Source of the DNA: Rallus limicola
Taxonomy: Eukaryota; Chordata; Aves; Gruiformes; Rallidae
DNA length: 64,000 bases
Direction of reading: 5' to 3'
Assembly: GCA_022605955.1 (NCBI GenBank)
Contig: JAKCOZ010000015.1
Span: 9,305,287-9,369,286, forward strand
Position numbers and translations under genes: made by a program. A model generated the notes under the pieces. It was not told the DNA's origin and made no database searches. It worked only from the letters and a program-made list of their open reading frames with translations. This document shows positions 1 through 22,600 of the stretch, one piece after another. The stretch's first letter is position 1; every line of letters begins with the position of its first letter.

Positions 1-6557
<6,557 letters not shown>

Positions 6558-6754
6558 ATATACTAGTTGAAGAAGATCCAGCACCTTGTGCATTCTCAGG
6601 GAACGGACGTCAGTGTGTCATGAACGGCACTGAATGTAAGGGTGGATGGGTTGGACCCAACGGAGGCATAACCAACTTTGATAACTTTGCATTTGCAATG
6701 TTGACTGTGTTCCAGTGTATAACCATGGAAGGATGGACTGATGTGTTATACTGG
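6558..6754 (+). CDS. CACNA1D: CACNA1D exon 7: pore loop I with first selectivity Glu
   Basis: This 197-nt exon goes from the TTTTCAG acceptor (phase 1) to GTAAGT at 6755 (phase 0). It reads [19 protein letters not shown], then [19 protein letters not shown] and [20 protein letters not shown]. The Glu of TMEGW is the repeat I member of the EEEE ring that gives calcium selectivity. The turret cysteines and an NGT glycosylation sequon are visible. [16 protein letters not shown] is close to the mammalian Cav1.3 turret. The exon ends exactly at VLYW, after which one of two alternative IS6 exons is joined. Confidence 0.97.
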
Positions 6755-9700
6755 GTAAGTTCATCAGTAACTGAGATTTGTTTACTTCTAAGCAAGCTTC
6801 AATGTTCATGTGAGCTGTTTTACAATACGTCAGCAGGAAATATTGGTGAGTTTTGCAGATGATGAGCTCAGCTGCATACTTTATACAGTCACAGCATCTT
6901 ACTGAACTCCTCAGGCAAAAAAAGATATTTTAGAAACAAATGTATTTATTGCCTACTTGAGTTTTTCCTTATTCCATTTGGATAAATGTAATACCAAGTT
7001 TATGTCCTTTGGACCAGTGTTTTTTTCATGCAAGCCTGTAGTTTTGACGTGTGTGTCTTCTGATTAAGCTTAAGAACTCTCTTTTTGCAGTATATCTGCA
7101 AAATATTTCACAATGTTAACATAAATTAAAACAAAGCAAGCCCTCAACTGTCATTGCTTGTCATGGGGGATTGCAAACCATTCGTTAACCATTCAGAAGT
7201 TACAATTCACAAAAGCTGCAGGCCTGACGTTGTCTTTGTAGAAGCAGCAAAAGATACTGAAAACCTGACTGTGTGTCTCCACCTTGAAATGCTACTCTAG
7301 TATCAGGTATGGAACCTTCACAGTCTTACAATATAGAGACAGCTGAACACAGACTGAAAACTGAAGATATACTTACGCAGATTTTGAAAGGAATAAGGGC
7401 ACCTAAATATCCAAGTAGACGTTACTTTGCTGAACCAATTTCCAATCTAAGGACATTATGGTCTAAATAAAAGATACTTACAAATCTTTAAGCACCTGAG
7501 TATCTGGTGTGAGTGATTTGTTCAAGGTTACTTATTTCTGCTACCATAGGTGCTGAAAATCAGTCACTATTCTATACTGTGTGGTACTCAGCAGTAAGTT
7601 TTTGCAGCAATCCAGACTTCATAGAAAATGTAATTGAAGTGGTTCAAATATTGGAAAATATTTATGAAAGAAGAAAACTCTCCATCAGGTTCAGTATTAG
7701 CAAGCCATTAAAAATGGATGAGCCATCTCAAGATGTGTCTTACTGGAACTATTAGGTTGCTCACAGCAGCTCACACTTTGAATTTTTTCAAGTTTGTGAG
7801 GCCAAGTGGGACTATTTACTAATGGCACATATGTTGTGGAGTATTGAATGCAATTAAACGTGTATTGCCCAGTGAATGAACACTTCATTTCCTGTAGTCA
7901 TTTCTTATACAACAAGGTGAAATATGCGGCTGTTAAAAAATGTAACACCAGAGTGTAGTCTCAGGTAAAATTTGTGACACTATAGAGATGCTTTTAAAAT
8001 AATGCTACTGTTAAAGATGGTAAGATGGCATTCTTTTGGAATTGAAAGACAAAAAAGTTTGGCAAAGTGTTAATCTCTGCTTCCACTGTCACTTATCAGA
8101 GATATAAAATTGGCTATAAACACACAAACATTAAATACCAGAGTCTAACAACAAAGTATAGCTACATATAGGCTGGTGTCTTGTTTCTCATAGCAGAGGT
8201 TTATCAACTCTTTGGGTTTTGCTCTCCAATGCTTCCTAGTTTTCTCAAAGAGACTGTGTGAACGTAGAACTAGTGTGTGCTTTATATCATTTGTGTTCAT
8301 GAGTATGACAGTTATTTTTATCTCTCCCGAAAGAAAAAGGAAAGTTTGCCATGATTCTGTAGAAGAAAAATAAAAGCACATTTAACATCTTCCAAGGCAA
8401 AAGTATGCCCACAGTTCAGTACCTGATCATTCCTCCAACTGTCACCAGTTTTTTCAATAAAATTAATGTAAAAACTTCAGGGAGTTGATATTTACCATAT
8501 GATTATTACAGAAGATAGAGAAACAATTTGACCTGAGGGGCTTAGTATTAAATATTTTTCCCCCAAGAACTAATGAACTAATAACCTGATGCATTTTGGA
8601 AATCTTTTTAGTCTTCATTAACAGCAAAAAGAAAATGAAACCATTAAGAGTATGCTGAATGGCATGATCAGAAAAAATGCAAGGAATAAATAAAATAACT
8701 CAGTTTTGAGTTTTTAAAGTTTTCTTATTTCTCTGAGTTCCTAATGCAGAATATATTTACAGGTACACAGATGTAGTTTTCATTTAATTACAAGTTATAC
8801 AGAGATTATTAGAGAAGCAAATACTTCTTGACCTTGTGAAATATAATCAAATTCAGATATTTAAGTGGCTTTGGAAGCTGTCTTAGTTGTTGCTTATATA
8901 ATTAAATTATAGATTTGGATTCTTTCCTATCTGCAGTCCAGCAAGCTGTCCATTGTCAAGCAGATATTATTTCCTGAGGGCAAGAGAAATGACAATTTAT
9001 ATGCTTTAATTTTATCCCTGGATTAAGTTGAGGTAGATTTAGCTATTGCTAGCCAAAAAATGAAAAAAAAAAAAAAAAAGTTTTAATTACAATTTGTGAA
9101 AAAATAGAAGTATACCACACTGTACTAAAAATATCCAAATAATCTAAGGAAAGTATTTAGCTAAAGATATGTGTTTTCTGTTGGTTGTTTTTCACTCAGA
9201 AATCTGTTGATGACACACAGACTGAATGAGTGTTTTTACAAAACACAAACAAATAAATTAAAACCCAGGAGTATTAAAACTGCACAAAATTCTGATTTCC
9301 ATTTGGTCACTGTGTTAACGATGTAGGCTTATCTTGCTAGCAGGTGTAATGTGAGGGGGTGAAATATGTGCAATATTTTGCATCGTGCTATGTGGCATTC
9401 TGTTAGCAAGAATGACAGCTGAAGATGACAGCTTCCAGTAACACTCACTAGCACAGCTCGTTATCACCTGGTTAACAGCAGTAAACTTGTCTTAAAAATT
9501 CTTCAAGCACAGAGAATGATTTTTCTCTTATGCATATCTATTATAGGTTGAGGGCTTGATGCTGCCACTGCTAGGCACTCTTCAGATCCTGGTGATTCAC
9601 ATGGACAACCTGCTGCTCACCAGTTTGCATCTGAATCCCCCATGTCCTGTTATTTCCCAGAGTGTCTTCATCTGGCTACTTTTCTCTCTCTGACTCTTGT

Positions 9701-12700
9701 AACTTCACTGGGCAGCATGTGTGACATGCTTCATCCACAAAAAATGTGACTCCTTCATGCCCAATGCTAGGCTTAACTATAGAGATTAAGGGGTAGTGTC
9801 TGTTTTCACCAGCCAGTGCAGCATTTTTGTTCCTAAATTGTTTAATATGCTTGTGGCTGCACGTCTGTACGTCTTCATTTGTATCAGGACTAAATTCCCA
9901 GTCACAGCCCTTTCTGTTTGCTCTCTAGCCCTAACTGAAGGTGTATGCTATTAGTTTTGGATCCCAGTGCAGTCCTTGTTATTGGCAAAGTGGCAGCCTC
10001 TATGTGCCCAAGATTTTAATGCTCTGGCTCACATTCTGAAGCTGAGAGCATAGTATTCTTTGTCTCATTTTAAATGTATGCTAGCAAACAGTGAAGAATT
10101 ATAAAATCTAAGTCTCCATTTGCATATTTGGCTCTAGACTTTCTTCCATGTCTTTCAAACATTCAGGCTTATAGTCTATTAATGGCAAACACGTATTTTG
10201 TAAATTGCTTTTTTTTTGCTAGCTATTTTGCTTGATACATAGAACACACATGATGAACAGCACTACTTGCCAGTAAACCCCCGATCTTCCCATGAGTACC
10301 AAAATTATCTCAATTATTCTTCTTTTCACTGTAGTGAGGTTATCTTGAGTTGCTACACTTGAATAAGTCTACACTGAGATGACTAACTTGAATGAGAAAT
10401 GGGCACGGTCTCTGAGACAAACTACACTGTGATGGGTTGCTAGCACAGCTGATTCAATGAGGGAGCAACTCTTAGTGGCTACTCAATTTTACTAGGTCAC
10501 TTTTATGGAAAGAAAGCTGTATTGGTAGCCCAAATCTGGACAGCTCCTCAGCTCTGACACCTAGCTAACACCATTCAGATTGACTTGGAGGTTTTAAAGA
10601 TTGAAGTGTTCAAGCTGAAATTGCTGAACAGTGAATGGTACATTGATGTCTTATATGGTTTGGCCTATTAATACACTGACTGCTATGTTAACAAGATTCT
10701 CTCAGGGATTTGTGTTTAAAATACACAATTCATTACTTGAAATGTCTGAGCTATCTAAAATATATATAAAACTTGCATTAGGCTTAAGGAAAGAGGGGTG
10801 TCAGGTTCTTCAATATAACTTTTACTAATATGCCAGCTTCATAAAACTGTCCTCTTTACTCCTGTTTGATAGCAACAGATATCAGAGATATTAATTCCTC
10901 TGCTTTTATAACAAAAATAAGCATGCACTTAAATGTTTCTTGCTTTAGAAATTAAGCTTGATATGCCCTGATACATTCCTTGATGCATCTTAGAACATTT
11001 GAAGAAAATCAGTCATTTCTGTAACACAGTCTGTTTAGGCTGCACTGCACTCCTGTGCATGTCTAGTGTGCAAGTGTCTGCACAGCAACTGTATTCATGT
11101 TACTGGAAATAATATATCAAAATTTCTAAGTCTACCAGTATTTCTTCAAATGTGTCTCTCTAACCAAGTACAAGAGCTGTGGCTTCCTTACTAGCTTTTC
11201 AACAGTATAAGACAGCTATATTGTGTATAAACTAAAAGGCAGAAAGTCACCATGTATTTGTTTAACTGGATGAGAATTTGAAAATAAAATGTCTGTAACT
11301 CACACATAAAACTATGTGCAGAAAAGAAAATAATTACAATACTAAAACAAAGCAGTCTATTCACTTTTTTCAAAACATCAGTCAGATGATCAGGAACTCA
11401 GACAATCTTGTAATCGTGTAACTTTTTAGAATGCTTCTAGTTCAAGAATCTTAAAAGGACAGCTTACTAAGAAATATTATAAAGGGATATGATGTAGTTG
11501 AAAGCAGCTGATGTGCAGCCAAAAGATCTTCCTAAACAGAAGCAAATATTTTGCAAATATATCTCACAAGAAACACATTTTGTGCCTGAGCCAAGGGGTT
11601 TATTAGTCCATAAACACAAAGTTGCAAAGTATGTTTGAAGTATTATCAAAACTGTCATCAGTGTGCTGAGCAGGAATCTCTGAAAAATATCTTTCCAAAA
11701 ATGTGGCCAACAGTCAAATAAGCTGTAATATGCTAGAACTGCAGATTGAATGATTTAATAAACCAATGGGAAACAACTACTTTGGTTGACTTATTAGTCA
11801 CATTACAGCTGCAGATATGGAAGTCATGTTACTGCATCCAGACAATACTTGTCAGCAGTGAATTTCAGCTTGCACTCTGGGAGAAGTGAAAGGATGCTTG
11901 ACAGTTTTTTTCCTTTTGTTTACCAGCTGCAATTATTCAGCAAACAATGTTAAATTTTTTTAGGGAATGTGCTAGAAAAATCTTAGGAAATATTTATTTC
12001 TGCCTCTGTTATGAACTAGGGGAAGCTTAATGCTGTTCTCTTAGCATTGCTCAACAGCACCCACAGGTCATCTAAGGGAGACTTTTCAGTAAAACAAGGC
12101 AGCTCATCCCCAAAGGCACTGATCTGCTGGATGCACCACGCACTCAGCCTTTGCTGACTACATAGCCAGAAATTTAACACATGATATCCAGCTGGAGAAA
12201 GAGTAATAGAAACTTTGGATGATAGTGTTAATGACACTCAAACCAGGAATTGCTGGCAGGATTTTTTTTTAATTTGCATGTTAATTGCTCGAATCCAGTT
12301 TTGTGTTAAAATCTAGCTTAAGCCCCTCACCTTTTAGGTAAAAATTTGGACTAATTACTTTTTTATATCTAGATATAAAACGCTCCAAATAAACCAATAT
12401 TAGATTGCAAGGAGACAAGACTTAAATTACAAATTTAGAGACCTCAAAAAAGAGAGAAAAGGGAGCGATCAAATTCAGACATGCAAACAGAGTTACCAAG
12501 CCAAGTAATATACATATTTGTATATTGTTTGAATTACTACCTCCCAGGAAGTATCTTTCCCATAAACTGAACTTGATTTATTTTGACAGGATACCTATTA
12601 TCTTAGTCTTAGCTGACTGCTGACCTGTACTCCAGTCAAAGCATGGAACTAATTTATCTTCATAGATCATTGCAAATATTCAAAAGAGCATACTATTTCT

Positions 12701-15347
12701 CCCCTGAAAGTTTAAAGACAATGGATAGAAGCTAGATTAGAAGTAGACTAGATTTTAGGTAGTGCTACAGACTGCACTAGCTGAGTAGCTAGAATTTCTT
12801 CCAAAAACTTTGTCACAAGAAACAAAAAATCCTTTTAAAAGCACCCTAGTTCCCAGACTGTGCCAGGATAACAGATTATAGATGGATTTAGATCTACCTT
12901 GAATATTGGAGGCTTTGTTCACTCTTTCTATATAAAGTAAGGTGGTAATTTTGCATCATCAGTCCAAATAGTACATGCTATTATGCTTGCAATTTTTTTT
13001 GTATCCATCATATGGGAACTGTTAAATACATCCAATTATTATAAGATGTCATATGGTGCATATATAGATGGCATGGCATAGCACATATGAAGAGAGAAAA
13101 GGTATGCAGTACACCATGAACACAGTGTATACTGTTGCATCTTAAGTCATTGTAGCTAAATATTTTTAAATAAACATTCTGTTCATCATGTTAGTTCATC
13201 ACATAAATTTCCATAATCTTTTTAGCCCTTAGATTCAATAAATCAATTTAGTACATAGATTTTTAGAGATTTCTGATGTGAAATTAGTTTGGGCAACACA
13301 GATAAATAAGTAGAAGCAATAACAATTTTTTAATCATAAGTTAATATGCTGCAATCAGTGAAAGGATCAAATACTTCCATTTTCTACACCCAAAGTACAG
13401 AATTTATTCAGCCTGGTAGAGTCCTCTCTCACAGACCAATAGGAAGCCTTCTCTGGGTCTACTACTCTGTAGAGACAGGACTCTTCATTTTATTATGGTA
13501 GTGTCCATCTGCTCTACAGATTCAAGCTGGGATAGCTACTTGAAAAAGAGAAAATAACTTCTTTGTGGTCACATTTGACAGCTAGGCTTCCCTAGGACCA
13601 ATTATTTGATTCCTCTCCTCCGGTTAAAGACACTAAGCTGATTAATGAAATGCGATCAACAGTAATTAGCCAAAATAGCATCAGAAGCACAAAAAGTATC
13701 TGAATATGAAAAAAAAAAAAAAGACCTGCATCTAGTTTCTTATCAATATTCAGAAAAAAAAATTACTAGCAATTAGCTTGGAAGAATAAGTGCTTTATGT
13801 GATTACCTAATGATACACTTCATTAGCTAACAATGGAGGAAAAGAACAGAAGGTAGAAAGTGAGTTCTCTTCAGATACATCAAAGCAAATTGGTAAAAGC
13901 GAAGCAGTATCTTAAAAGTTGACATTTAAATTGAGATGGTCACTTAGGTGTCCTATATGTAACATTATAGCACAGTTTACATACAGAAGCTGAGGGTGAA
14001 ATTTAGAGGCAATCACGTAACTATGAAGCTTTCTGGGTACTGTAGCAATTTTTCACTTCTCCAAGGGAAATACTTCTCTTTAGCCTACCTTAATGCCCAA
14101 GCCATGAAATTCTGATTTTTCCGGTTGTTGCTGAGTGGAAATGCTTAAAAAACAATGGTCTCCAAGTTCACATCCCACCAGCATGTATCTCAGCTTGTTT
14201 CTATGTCAGCAGTACAACAAAGTTAAGTCTGGCCCACCGGGAGAATGTCAGGGAAATCAGGTATTTAACTCCAGAACCCAGAGAAGATTGAAGATAAAAC
14301 TGCATGCATTTGCAAACCAGCCCACTTCAAGCACAGCCTGTTTTAAGTCAGCTTTAAGTTAATTCACTTCTGAAGGTTTTTTTCACCCGTCAAGTTTGTC
14401 AATAATAGTATTTTTAAGATTATTAGGTAGATTATAGGTAACAATAAACCCACCAGTCATGGGGTCTATTGGAATGTTGTAAATTGAGGAAGGTAAAATT
14501 GAAACCCAAGGAAACTAAGAAATTTTAGAAATTAGACAAGTTTGAGACACTGTGTAAAATAATGAAAAAATAGATTCATGCATCAGCACATTATAACTGG
14601 GGTAATACAGATGCAGAATTAGATAGACTAGTGCATTGCTCTATCATTATTCCCTTATATTGAGCTTATATTGATATATACAGAGAGCTTTCAGCAATTT
14701 TCAGCAAACCAGTACTGGGTGTACAGAAAAGGAAGACCTTGGTCTGCATTCAGTTGCATATGGGGATTTTTACAATTACAACAGATACAGATAAATGAGA
14801 CATCTTAATGATTTCTAATTGATGTTTTAGATTGGAGTGTGCCATCTGCTGCTGTGTAATACTAACTGTTATGCCTGCTATAAATTTGGCTTTCTCCCTG
14901 TTTCACTTCAGAGTCTGGGTCTCTGATCATCAACGCTGCATTGTGAGTTGACTCCAACTACAGCACATCTAACAAGATAATTCACTCTGAATGCAGATGA
15001 GGCAATTTCAGACTGTACTGAGTTTGTCTATCAGCTAAAGATAATTCTTGAGACTTTGCAGAGACTCACAAACATTCACATGTAAATATAAAGAGCCAAA
15101 TATACAATGAAGATAAATTATCCACCAATTTAACGTGCATAGAATAACTTGTCTCCAGATCTGGTAGCATCAACAGATGGACGTTTTGAACTGTTAGTTA
15201 CTGCATCACTCATGAAAGGGAAAGAAAGATCTTCAGAGTTCAGTTCAAAATTATTTTTGAAGTGGTTTAAACATCCAAATCTAATTTAACATCTCTGTGA
15301 AAGGAGTGAAAATGCCAGAGTGTAGCCGTAAGTGGCATCTCTGGAGA

Positions 15348-15369
15348 ATAAGTGTTTAAAAACACTTAT
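15348..15369. repeat. 10-bp inverted repeat with 2-nt spacer
   Basis: ATAAGTGTTT and AAACACTTAT are exact reverse complements separated by AA, giving a near-perfect 22-bp palindrome within intron 7. No function is evident and AT-rich palindromes of this size can arise by chance. Confidence 0.6.
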
Positions 15370-18300
15370 CTAAGTAGTGCCTATCTACTGTTATGGTGCA
15401 ACACAATTAAATGTTATGTAAAATACTTTAGCCTTCTCTCCTTGACATGATGGACAAACTAATTCAAATTGAAATCCAGACAGTAAGACTAGATCTGAAA
15501 AAAAAAAACCCATAGAAAAGGGCAAGGATGGTACTTGGGGGTGCCTTTGCAATAGGTGCTATGGATGCTAAAAGTTTAATGGATTTAAAAAGAGATGGGA
15601 CAAGTCCATTGAGAGCCATTAAATACGACACTTCCCGTGGTATAGTGCATATCTAAGATACAGAGCATGGGAGTCTTGCAACACTCTGCTTAAGATTTGA
15701 GATGTGATATTTCCTAGATTTCCTGGTGTTATTTTAGTATAATTCAGGGACTTTTATTGCAAGTTCTTGTGCAGTTAGAATTTGTGGTTTTGTATCTTCT
15801 GACTCTTCACTTTGAGTGAGAAGTCAGTGTTAATCCTTTCAACTGAAAATACCTTGTTTCTGAGGATGGAGATTTTCCTGTGCTCATATATTAACCAAGC
15901 TCTGCCTCGATTTTTAATCAGAAGGCAAATTGACTCCTTTAATCTTTCTTTAATTGAAAGTTATGGAAAATGCCACTAGACATGCATGAAACGAGCAGGG
16001 AAGTTTTCCAAATGGAAGGGCTTTTTTTTTATACTTTCATCTCTGGTATTAATGCAGTCAGAAGTATTACTTCATGAATAGAAATTACAATGCATTACTT
16101 GAATAGACTTTAATTGTCTCTAGAATTAAATGGTAAAATTCTTGAGTAGATGCAGTTTCAGGCTGTTGCTTTTAGGAATTCAATCTTTAAATTAGTGCCA
16201 AGGTGTTCTACTTGGATTAAGGGTTCCTGAGTTAGGAAAGCTTTTGAATTTGCTCAGCATCTATACAAACCAAAGCATTTTTTCTAGCACTGGTAAGCTG
16301 CAGTTTCCAGTGTCCACATCACAGGTTGTTAGTCCTAGATTGATTAATTTAAAACATTTGGTTTGCAATCAAACTGTGTAAATGAGAAGGAATTTTTTTC
16401 ATATGTTATGTACTATAAAGTGAATGAAGAAAATGCAAATCACTTTGCCTATACTAATAGAGCCTTTATGACAAAAATATGAGATTTCAGCTCCTGGGTT
16501 ACTAAGCACAATGGCTGGCTTCTTGAATATGTTCTCTTTGTGAGCAAAAAGAGTGTATCAAGTTGGATTGTAATGATTCCCAGAGCTCTTTTTCTCGCAA
16601 AGTAGAATTGCAAATATTAATATGTCATGTTTTTCAGAAAGATTTATAGCAGGAAAATGTTAACATCAATATTGGATAAATTTATGCCTTCAGTCTGAAC
16701 TCTGGTGACTCGCAAACAACTATTTGCTAATGGTATAGTTCAGTTAGATGCAAAATGCATTCATGTGTATTTGAAATTTAATCAAAATGTTTGCTTTTAT
16801 CAGCTATTGTTAAGAAAAACACTTTGCCTGTATATATGAATCATTGCTATAAAGCCTGTTCAATCCTGAAGTAATAATTATGAATATGCATTTTCAAAAA
16901 ACATTAAGTAAATTTTATTTGTGAACCTTAAGGCTTGATGACTACAGCTGAAAGAAGGTGTGAAGAGCAATACACTGGGACAAAGCAGAGATGCAGTCTG
17001 GGCAGTAGAGAGTATATTACTAAATACCTGAATGTCATTATTGCTAAGACTTCTCAAATGGAGGGAACTTGCTCTGAGGGAATGGTTAAGGATGATAAAA
17101 AAATCAAACTACAATTTTATTTCCTTAGCATGGGCACCTGACATGCTAAGTATGGCTAAAAGTATTGTAAAGGAGGTCAGTGTAATGGCAGCATTATGAA
17201 AGACTTTATTTTCCATATGAATATGCTGGTACAGAGTCTTACCATGGAAATTTGGGATCTTTTAAAATTGAAGTTAATGATCCCAATCTTTCTGAATGGC
17301 TATAACCCTTCTCTGTTTTAATTTCTCCAAAATACAGGTTTAGTGACATTAAAAAGCAAAGATGTAAATCAAATGCAACTTTCATAGCAAGTCCAAGTAA
17401 TTTTAAGTTACTGTTCAGTGACATAGTTCAATTGCTGAAGCATTTTTAAAAATTATACATAGATTATGTGTAGGGATGCACAAATTAGTAATAGAAAATA
17501 ACCTTTGGTTACTTATTTACTTTAGTTAGTACAGAGTGACATTATTGCAGATCACTGCTGAACAGAAGTGCCTATGGAACTTAACCTGCAAAGACTTAAT
17601 GTGTGTGCTTTTATCTAACCATCCATAGGGCCACCTTGCAGGAACTGATTGTGTGGTACAAAGATAAAATTAATTCAGTTTGAAAATCATCTGTTCCTAG
17701 TTTAATAGGTGTGCTCCAACAAAGATGTTAAGGGAAGGAGTCAAACTTGAATATGAGCAGAGCTCAGAGCCTAATCACAAGTTTCACATATGACAAACAT
17801 GACAGCATTCACAGAACATGAAAAAGGTTTGCCCAAGGATTGTTCTACAATATCATATCCAGTCTTGAGTATATATTTCTGCTGAATTTTTATGTCTAAA
17901 AGGATCTTAAGAAGAATACAATAAACAAGAAATCCAGAATAATTCCTCTCCTACAAGAGACATTTTCAATAAATTGCAAGTTGGAATTATTTTTGTAACT
18001 TACCAAAATGCCTTTGTGCACTTGAATGCTATACAGAAAAACAAATGCCCTGTGTTTTAAAAATTCTGTTTTTCTGAATATTCCTTGTCATATTTCTATG
18101 ATTATGTTTAAGTCCATAGTCAGCTAAGTATAATAAGCTAACTAAGAATAGACCATGGAAAAGGTCCTTATGAGGTCTTGTGTGACTCTATAAAGAGTGT
18201 TTTTAAAGCTACTTCAACCATGCTTTAAAAAAATTTAAAATCAGTAACACCTTTTAAACTTCATTTAAACTTAACCTTCATATAATTTTTGTTCAGAAGT

Positions 18301-18810
18301 GTTTCTTGACTGTTTCTACTATGCTTGTGACATTTTATTTCGGTTTTTCATTTTCCTAAAATTATGTTAATTTTCTTACACAAATTCACCCTCGTTTATT
18401 TCTTTTTGAATTAATTGAAAATGTCTGGTTGCATCTAACTGTTGTATTTCACATTAAAAAAAATATTGCTTGTTCTGGTAAGATACATATTACTGTTTCT
18501 TTTCTCAAAGGATCATTCATGTAGCTAGGATATATATGAACTGAAAAGCCTAATAATTCAGTACACTTTGTAATCTTCATTTTAGTGAGTTTTGAAATCT
18601 AGTTCATGTTCTAGGCATTAAAGAACAGAACTGTTTCAGTGCTCAATTTATGTCTGATAATAATTTTGATTTGAATGCTAGATTTACTCAGTTTATTTTG
18701 GGTCATATATTAGAAATGCAAAGTTAATGTCACCAGTGCCTTCTTTCTTGTATTGTTATTCTTTGAATACTGAAGGAATGCGTGGAATGCTATCTCAACT
18801 GAATGATTAA

Positions 18811-19582
<772 letters not shown>

Positions 19583-19668
19583 TAAGCAGTTGAGTTAACC
19601 TTGTGTATGCTACTGCTACTTGTAAGATGGCCTCTGCATTTACTCAAGCTTCTCAGCAATGGCTTTTT

Positions 19669-19674
19669 TGCATG
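19669..19674 (+). promoter_or_regulatory. TGCATG (Rbfox-type motif) downstream of exon 8B
   Basis: TGCATG on the transcript strand, 88 nt past the exon 8B donor. Rbfox binding downstream of an exon generally favours its inclusion. A single hexamer is weak evidence on its own. Confidence 0.4.
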
Positions 19675-22600
19675 CACTTGAGATTCTTATGTCATCCTGC
19701 AACTGTTTGCTCTTTGACTGAACTGTGTGAACTGGTGCCTGTATCTGTCTGACATCACATTTACCATGCTTGCCAAAAATATTCATTAAACGAGGCATTA
19801 ATTTCCTTACTCTATAATGTTCCAGCAGGGAGTAACATTGCTTCGCTCACATTGATCGGTAGTGCACCGTTAGGAATATTCTTCCCTATAGCTATAGACA
19901 AGGGTGTCCTCTTCTGAAAGCCCAACTTCTGCTTTTTCAAATATCCATAAAGTCATTTAAATGTTATTTGTGTTTACCAGTCATATTGCAAAATATTTTT
20001 AATAGGTGCTTTCAGATCTGTCTTACAGAAACAGTATGAGTAGGTTTCCTTGGCACAGTGTGCCTATATTGTAGAGCTGTGAACTGCTGTGACAACCCAC
20101 AGCAGCAAGCTGATATATTGTCAATAATCAAGTATCAATTTAATATACTTGTCAGTGGGAGGTTGTCAGATTTTTGATGGTTTATGTACTCCAGGCTCCA
20201 GCCAAGAACTGGTGTCAGTTGTAGCTGTACAATGTGGTTTAAAACTGTAGTTTATGGCGCTGCTGTGTGAGGTTCTCTTCTTATGAAGCTCTGTTACTGA
20301 GGTTACAGCTCCACGGCCTTTGCCATTTCCTGGTTTCTAACACACTTGAGCTTGGGAAACTCCAGTACATGGTAAAGATACATTTCTGATTAAAAAAAAG
20401 CAGCTGCTAGTATTTGAATACTAAAAGAAAATTATTCTAATTGTATGTATTAGCTTTTAGTTATACAACAAATGATTTTGTTCTGGCAATCTTAGGCAAG
20501 CTGTGCCATCTTTCTTAGAAACATTTCTCTTGCAGAGAAAGCCTGGCACTCTAGTTGATGGTATCATCAGACTGCAGATAGTGTGAGCAGCCCTATTCAT
20601 GGCTTTGCCATGGTGTGCATTAGATTTGAAAGGAATTGCAGTGCATTGTTATGTTCCTGGAAATCTGGCAATCAAACAAGATTTCCACTTGCTAATATGG
20701 TAACTCTGTTACAAGACTGTTTTTATCTGATGAGTGGTTTTACAATGTGTTCTTTAAAATCATAAGTCATTTTATCTGTTAGATTATTGTTGCACACAGG
20801 AAATTAGGAAAAGCATAGGTTTGTTATTGTCAGAACTGCTTTACAAAGCAGATGCTTAAAAGCAGAGAGATAGCACTAAACCCACACTACTGATTTTTAG
20901 ACTTAATTTCTTCCTTCCAAGACCTACCCAGTAAAGTCTGATTTATACAGTTGTATTGGCTTCATTTTGTTGTTGCAAAACTGAAGGCTTAGTTTTCATG
21001 TTACAGCCACACTCACATGCACTAAAAAGGACTGATAAGTGAGGGTGGTTGCTGTGTAATTGATTTCTTCCTTTGAAACCGTTACCTCGGGTTGCTGTGT
21101 GACTAGACTTCCCACCGAAGTCATTAGAGGATTAGGTTTTCACAGTTCCTTTCCCTGGTCCCTAAGAAGGTCATACAAGCAGCAATTAATTCTCTTCCTG
21201 TTGCGTGAAGGTGTCTTGTGCTAACAGTTAACTAAATCCTCTCCTTTTCCCTTGCATGACTTAAAAACCAGAAACCAGTAACAATTTAAATTTTCAAAAA
21301 TAAGTTGTGGGAAAAGTAATGCCAGATTTGGTATTTTGTTGCTCATCTTAATTTCTTCTGCCTGAGGATTTGGAAATTTAGTGACACCTTCACAGATAAG
21401 ATTTACATTTTATTTAATGCATTTAAAATACTATAGAAAGTTTGCAACACTATGATATGTATGATATTTATTGGAATACAGAGTGGTTCTTCAGTTGCTG
21501 TTATGATACAGAGGAAGAGCTGTCCCTTTAACTTTGGGTTTCATTCTGCAGACAAGAAATCACCACTGATTTCTAGGTTCTGCTTGATCTGTAGAGCTCT
21601 AATGGTCCTCAGAACCCTTTCTGGATTGCCTTCAGGTTCCAGCAAACACAAATGGCAGTGTCAAGTGTGATGTGAACTCTCCTTAAATTCATAAATTCAT
21701 TCTGAAATTTATTTTCTCCCTTAGTTGTCCCCTAACTGCTGTGTCACTTGAGTGTTCAGGGTGCTTGATGAATTGGTTGAGTTAACGTTTGCCTTAAATA
21801 TGTGAAAGAGCTTTACTATCACTCCTCTTTTTGTTATTATTTTCTATGCTCAAGAAATGACACTAGTGAACTGAGACACATGATGTATAGATATCACCAG
21901 TGATTGACACTGAGAGTAAAAGGAGAAAGGAAAAGGGAGTAGTCCTACAAGATATTTATGTTACCAACCTAATCTTTGGTGCATAAGTGAAGAAAACAAC
22001 CTAGCATACTTGTTTTGAAACTCTAAGGGCCAATGTGGAATAATGTTACACTTATGTATTTTGATCAATAAATGCCATTTGTATATATATAATATTTATT
22101 TTCCACATATTCTCTATTTAGACCTACATGTCTAAACTTATGGCTAAAAAATATGTACTAGTAAATGCATATGGATGTATTTGTATTCCATAGTAGAAAG
22201 CTAGTATTTTCATTCTGAGCCAGGTGTTGAATATGTAACACATACATTCTTTGTTTTATATTTGAGTTACCAGCTTTTACCTTTTATGCTCTTCAAGCAG
22301 TAGCATGAGACTTGCTTTAGGATAAATCTACAAAGAAAGTTAAATTTTACTAAACCAACCAAACTTGAAGAATGCAAAAATTATTCCAACTCACTTGAAA
22401 AGCATGGCTTTGCAGACAGATTTTGGAAGTGAAATCTGAATGCCCAATACACCTTTTCTGTACAAAAGTGTTACTTCCTGTAATATTGAGTTATGCTGTG
22501 TACATTTAAATCTCTCTGCTGTTTTGATCTGTTTGCAGTTTTAAAATATTCATTCATTCTCTTTGCACTCTTTTGTTACTCTGTGACCATCTGCCCCTTT

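Noticed and set aside
7513..7755. 80-codon frame in intron 7, considered as an extra exon
   Set aside because: No matching segment exists in calcium channels between pore loop I and IS6, and exon 7 joins exon 8A/8B in phase 0 without it.
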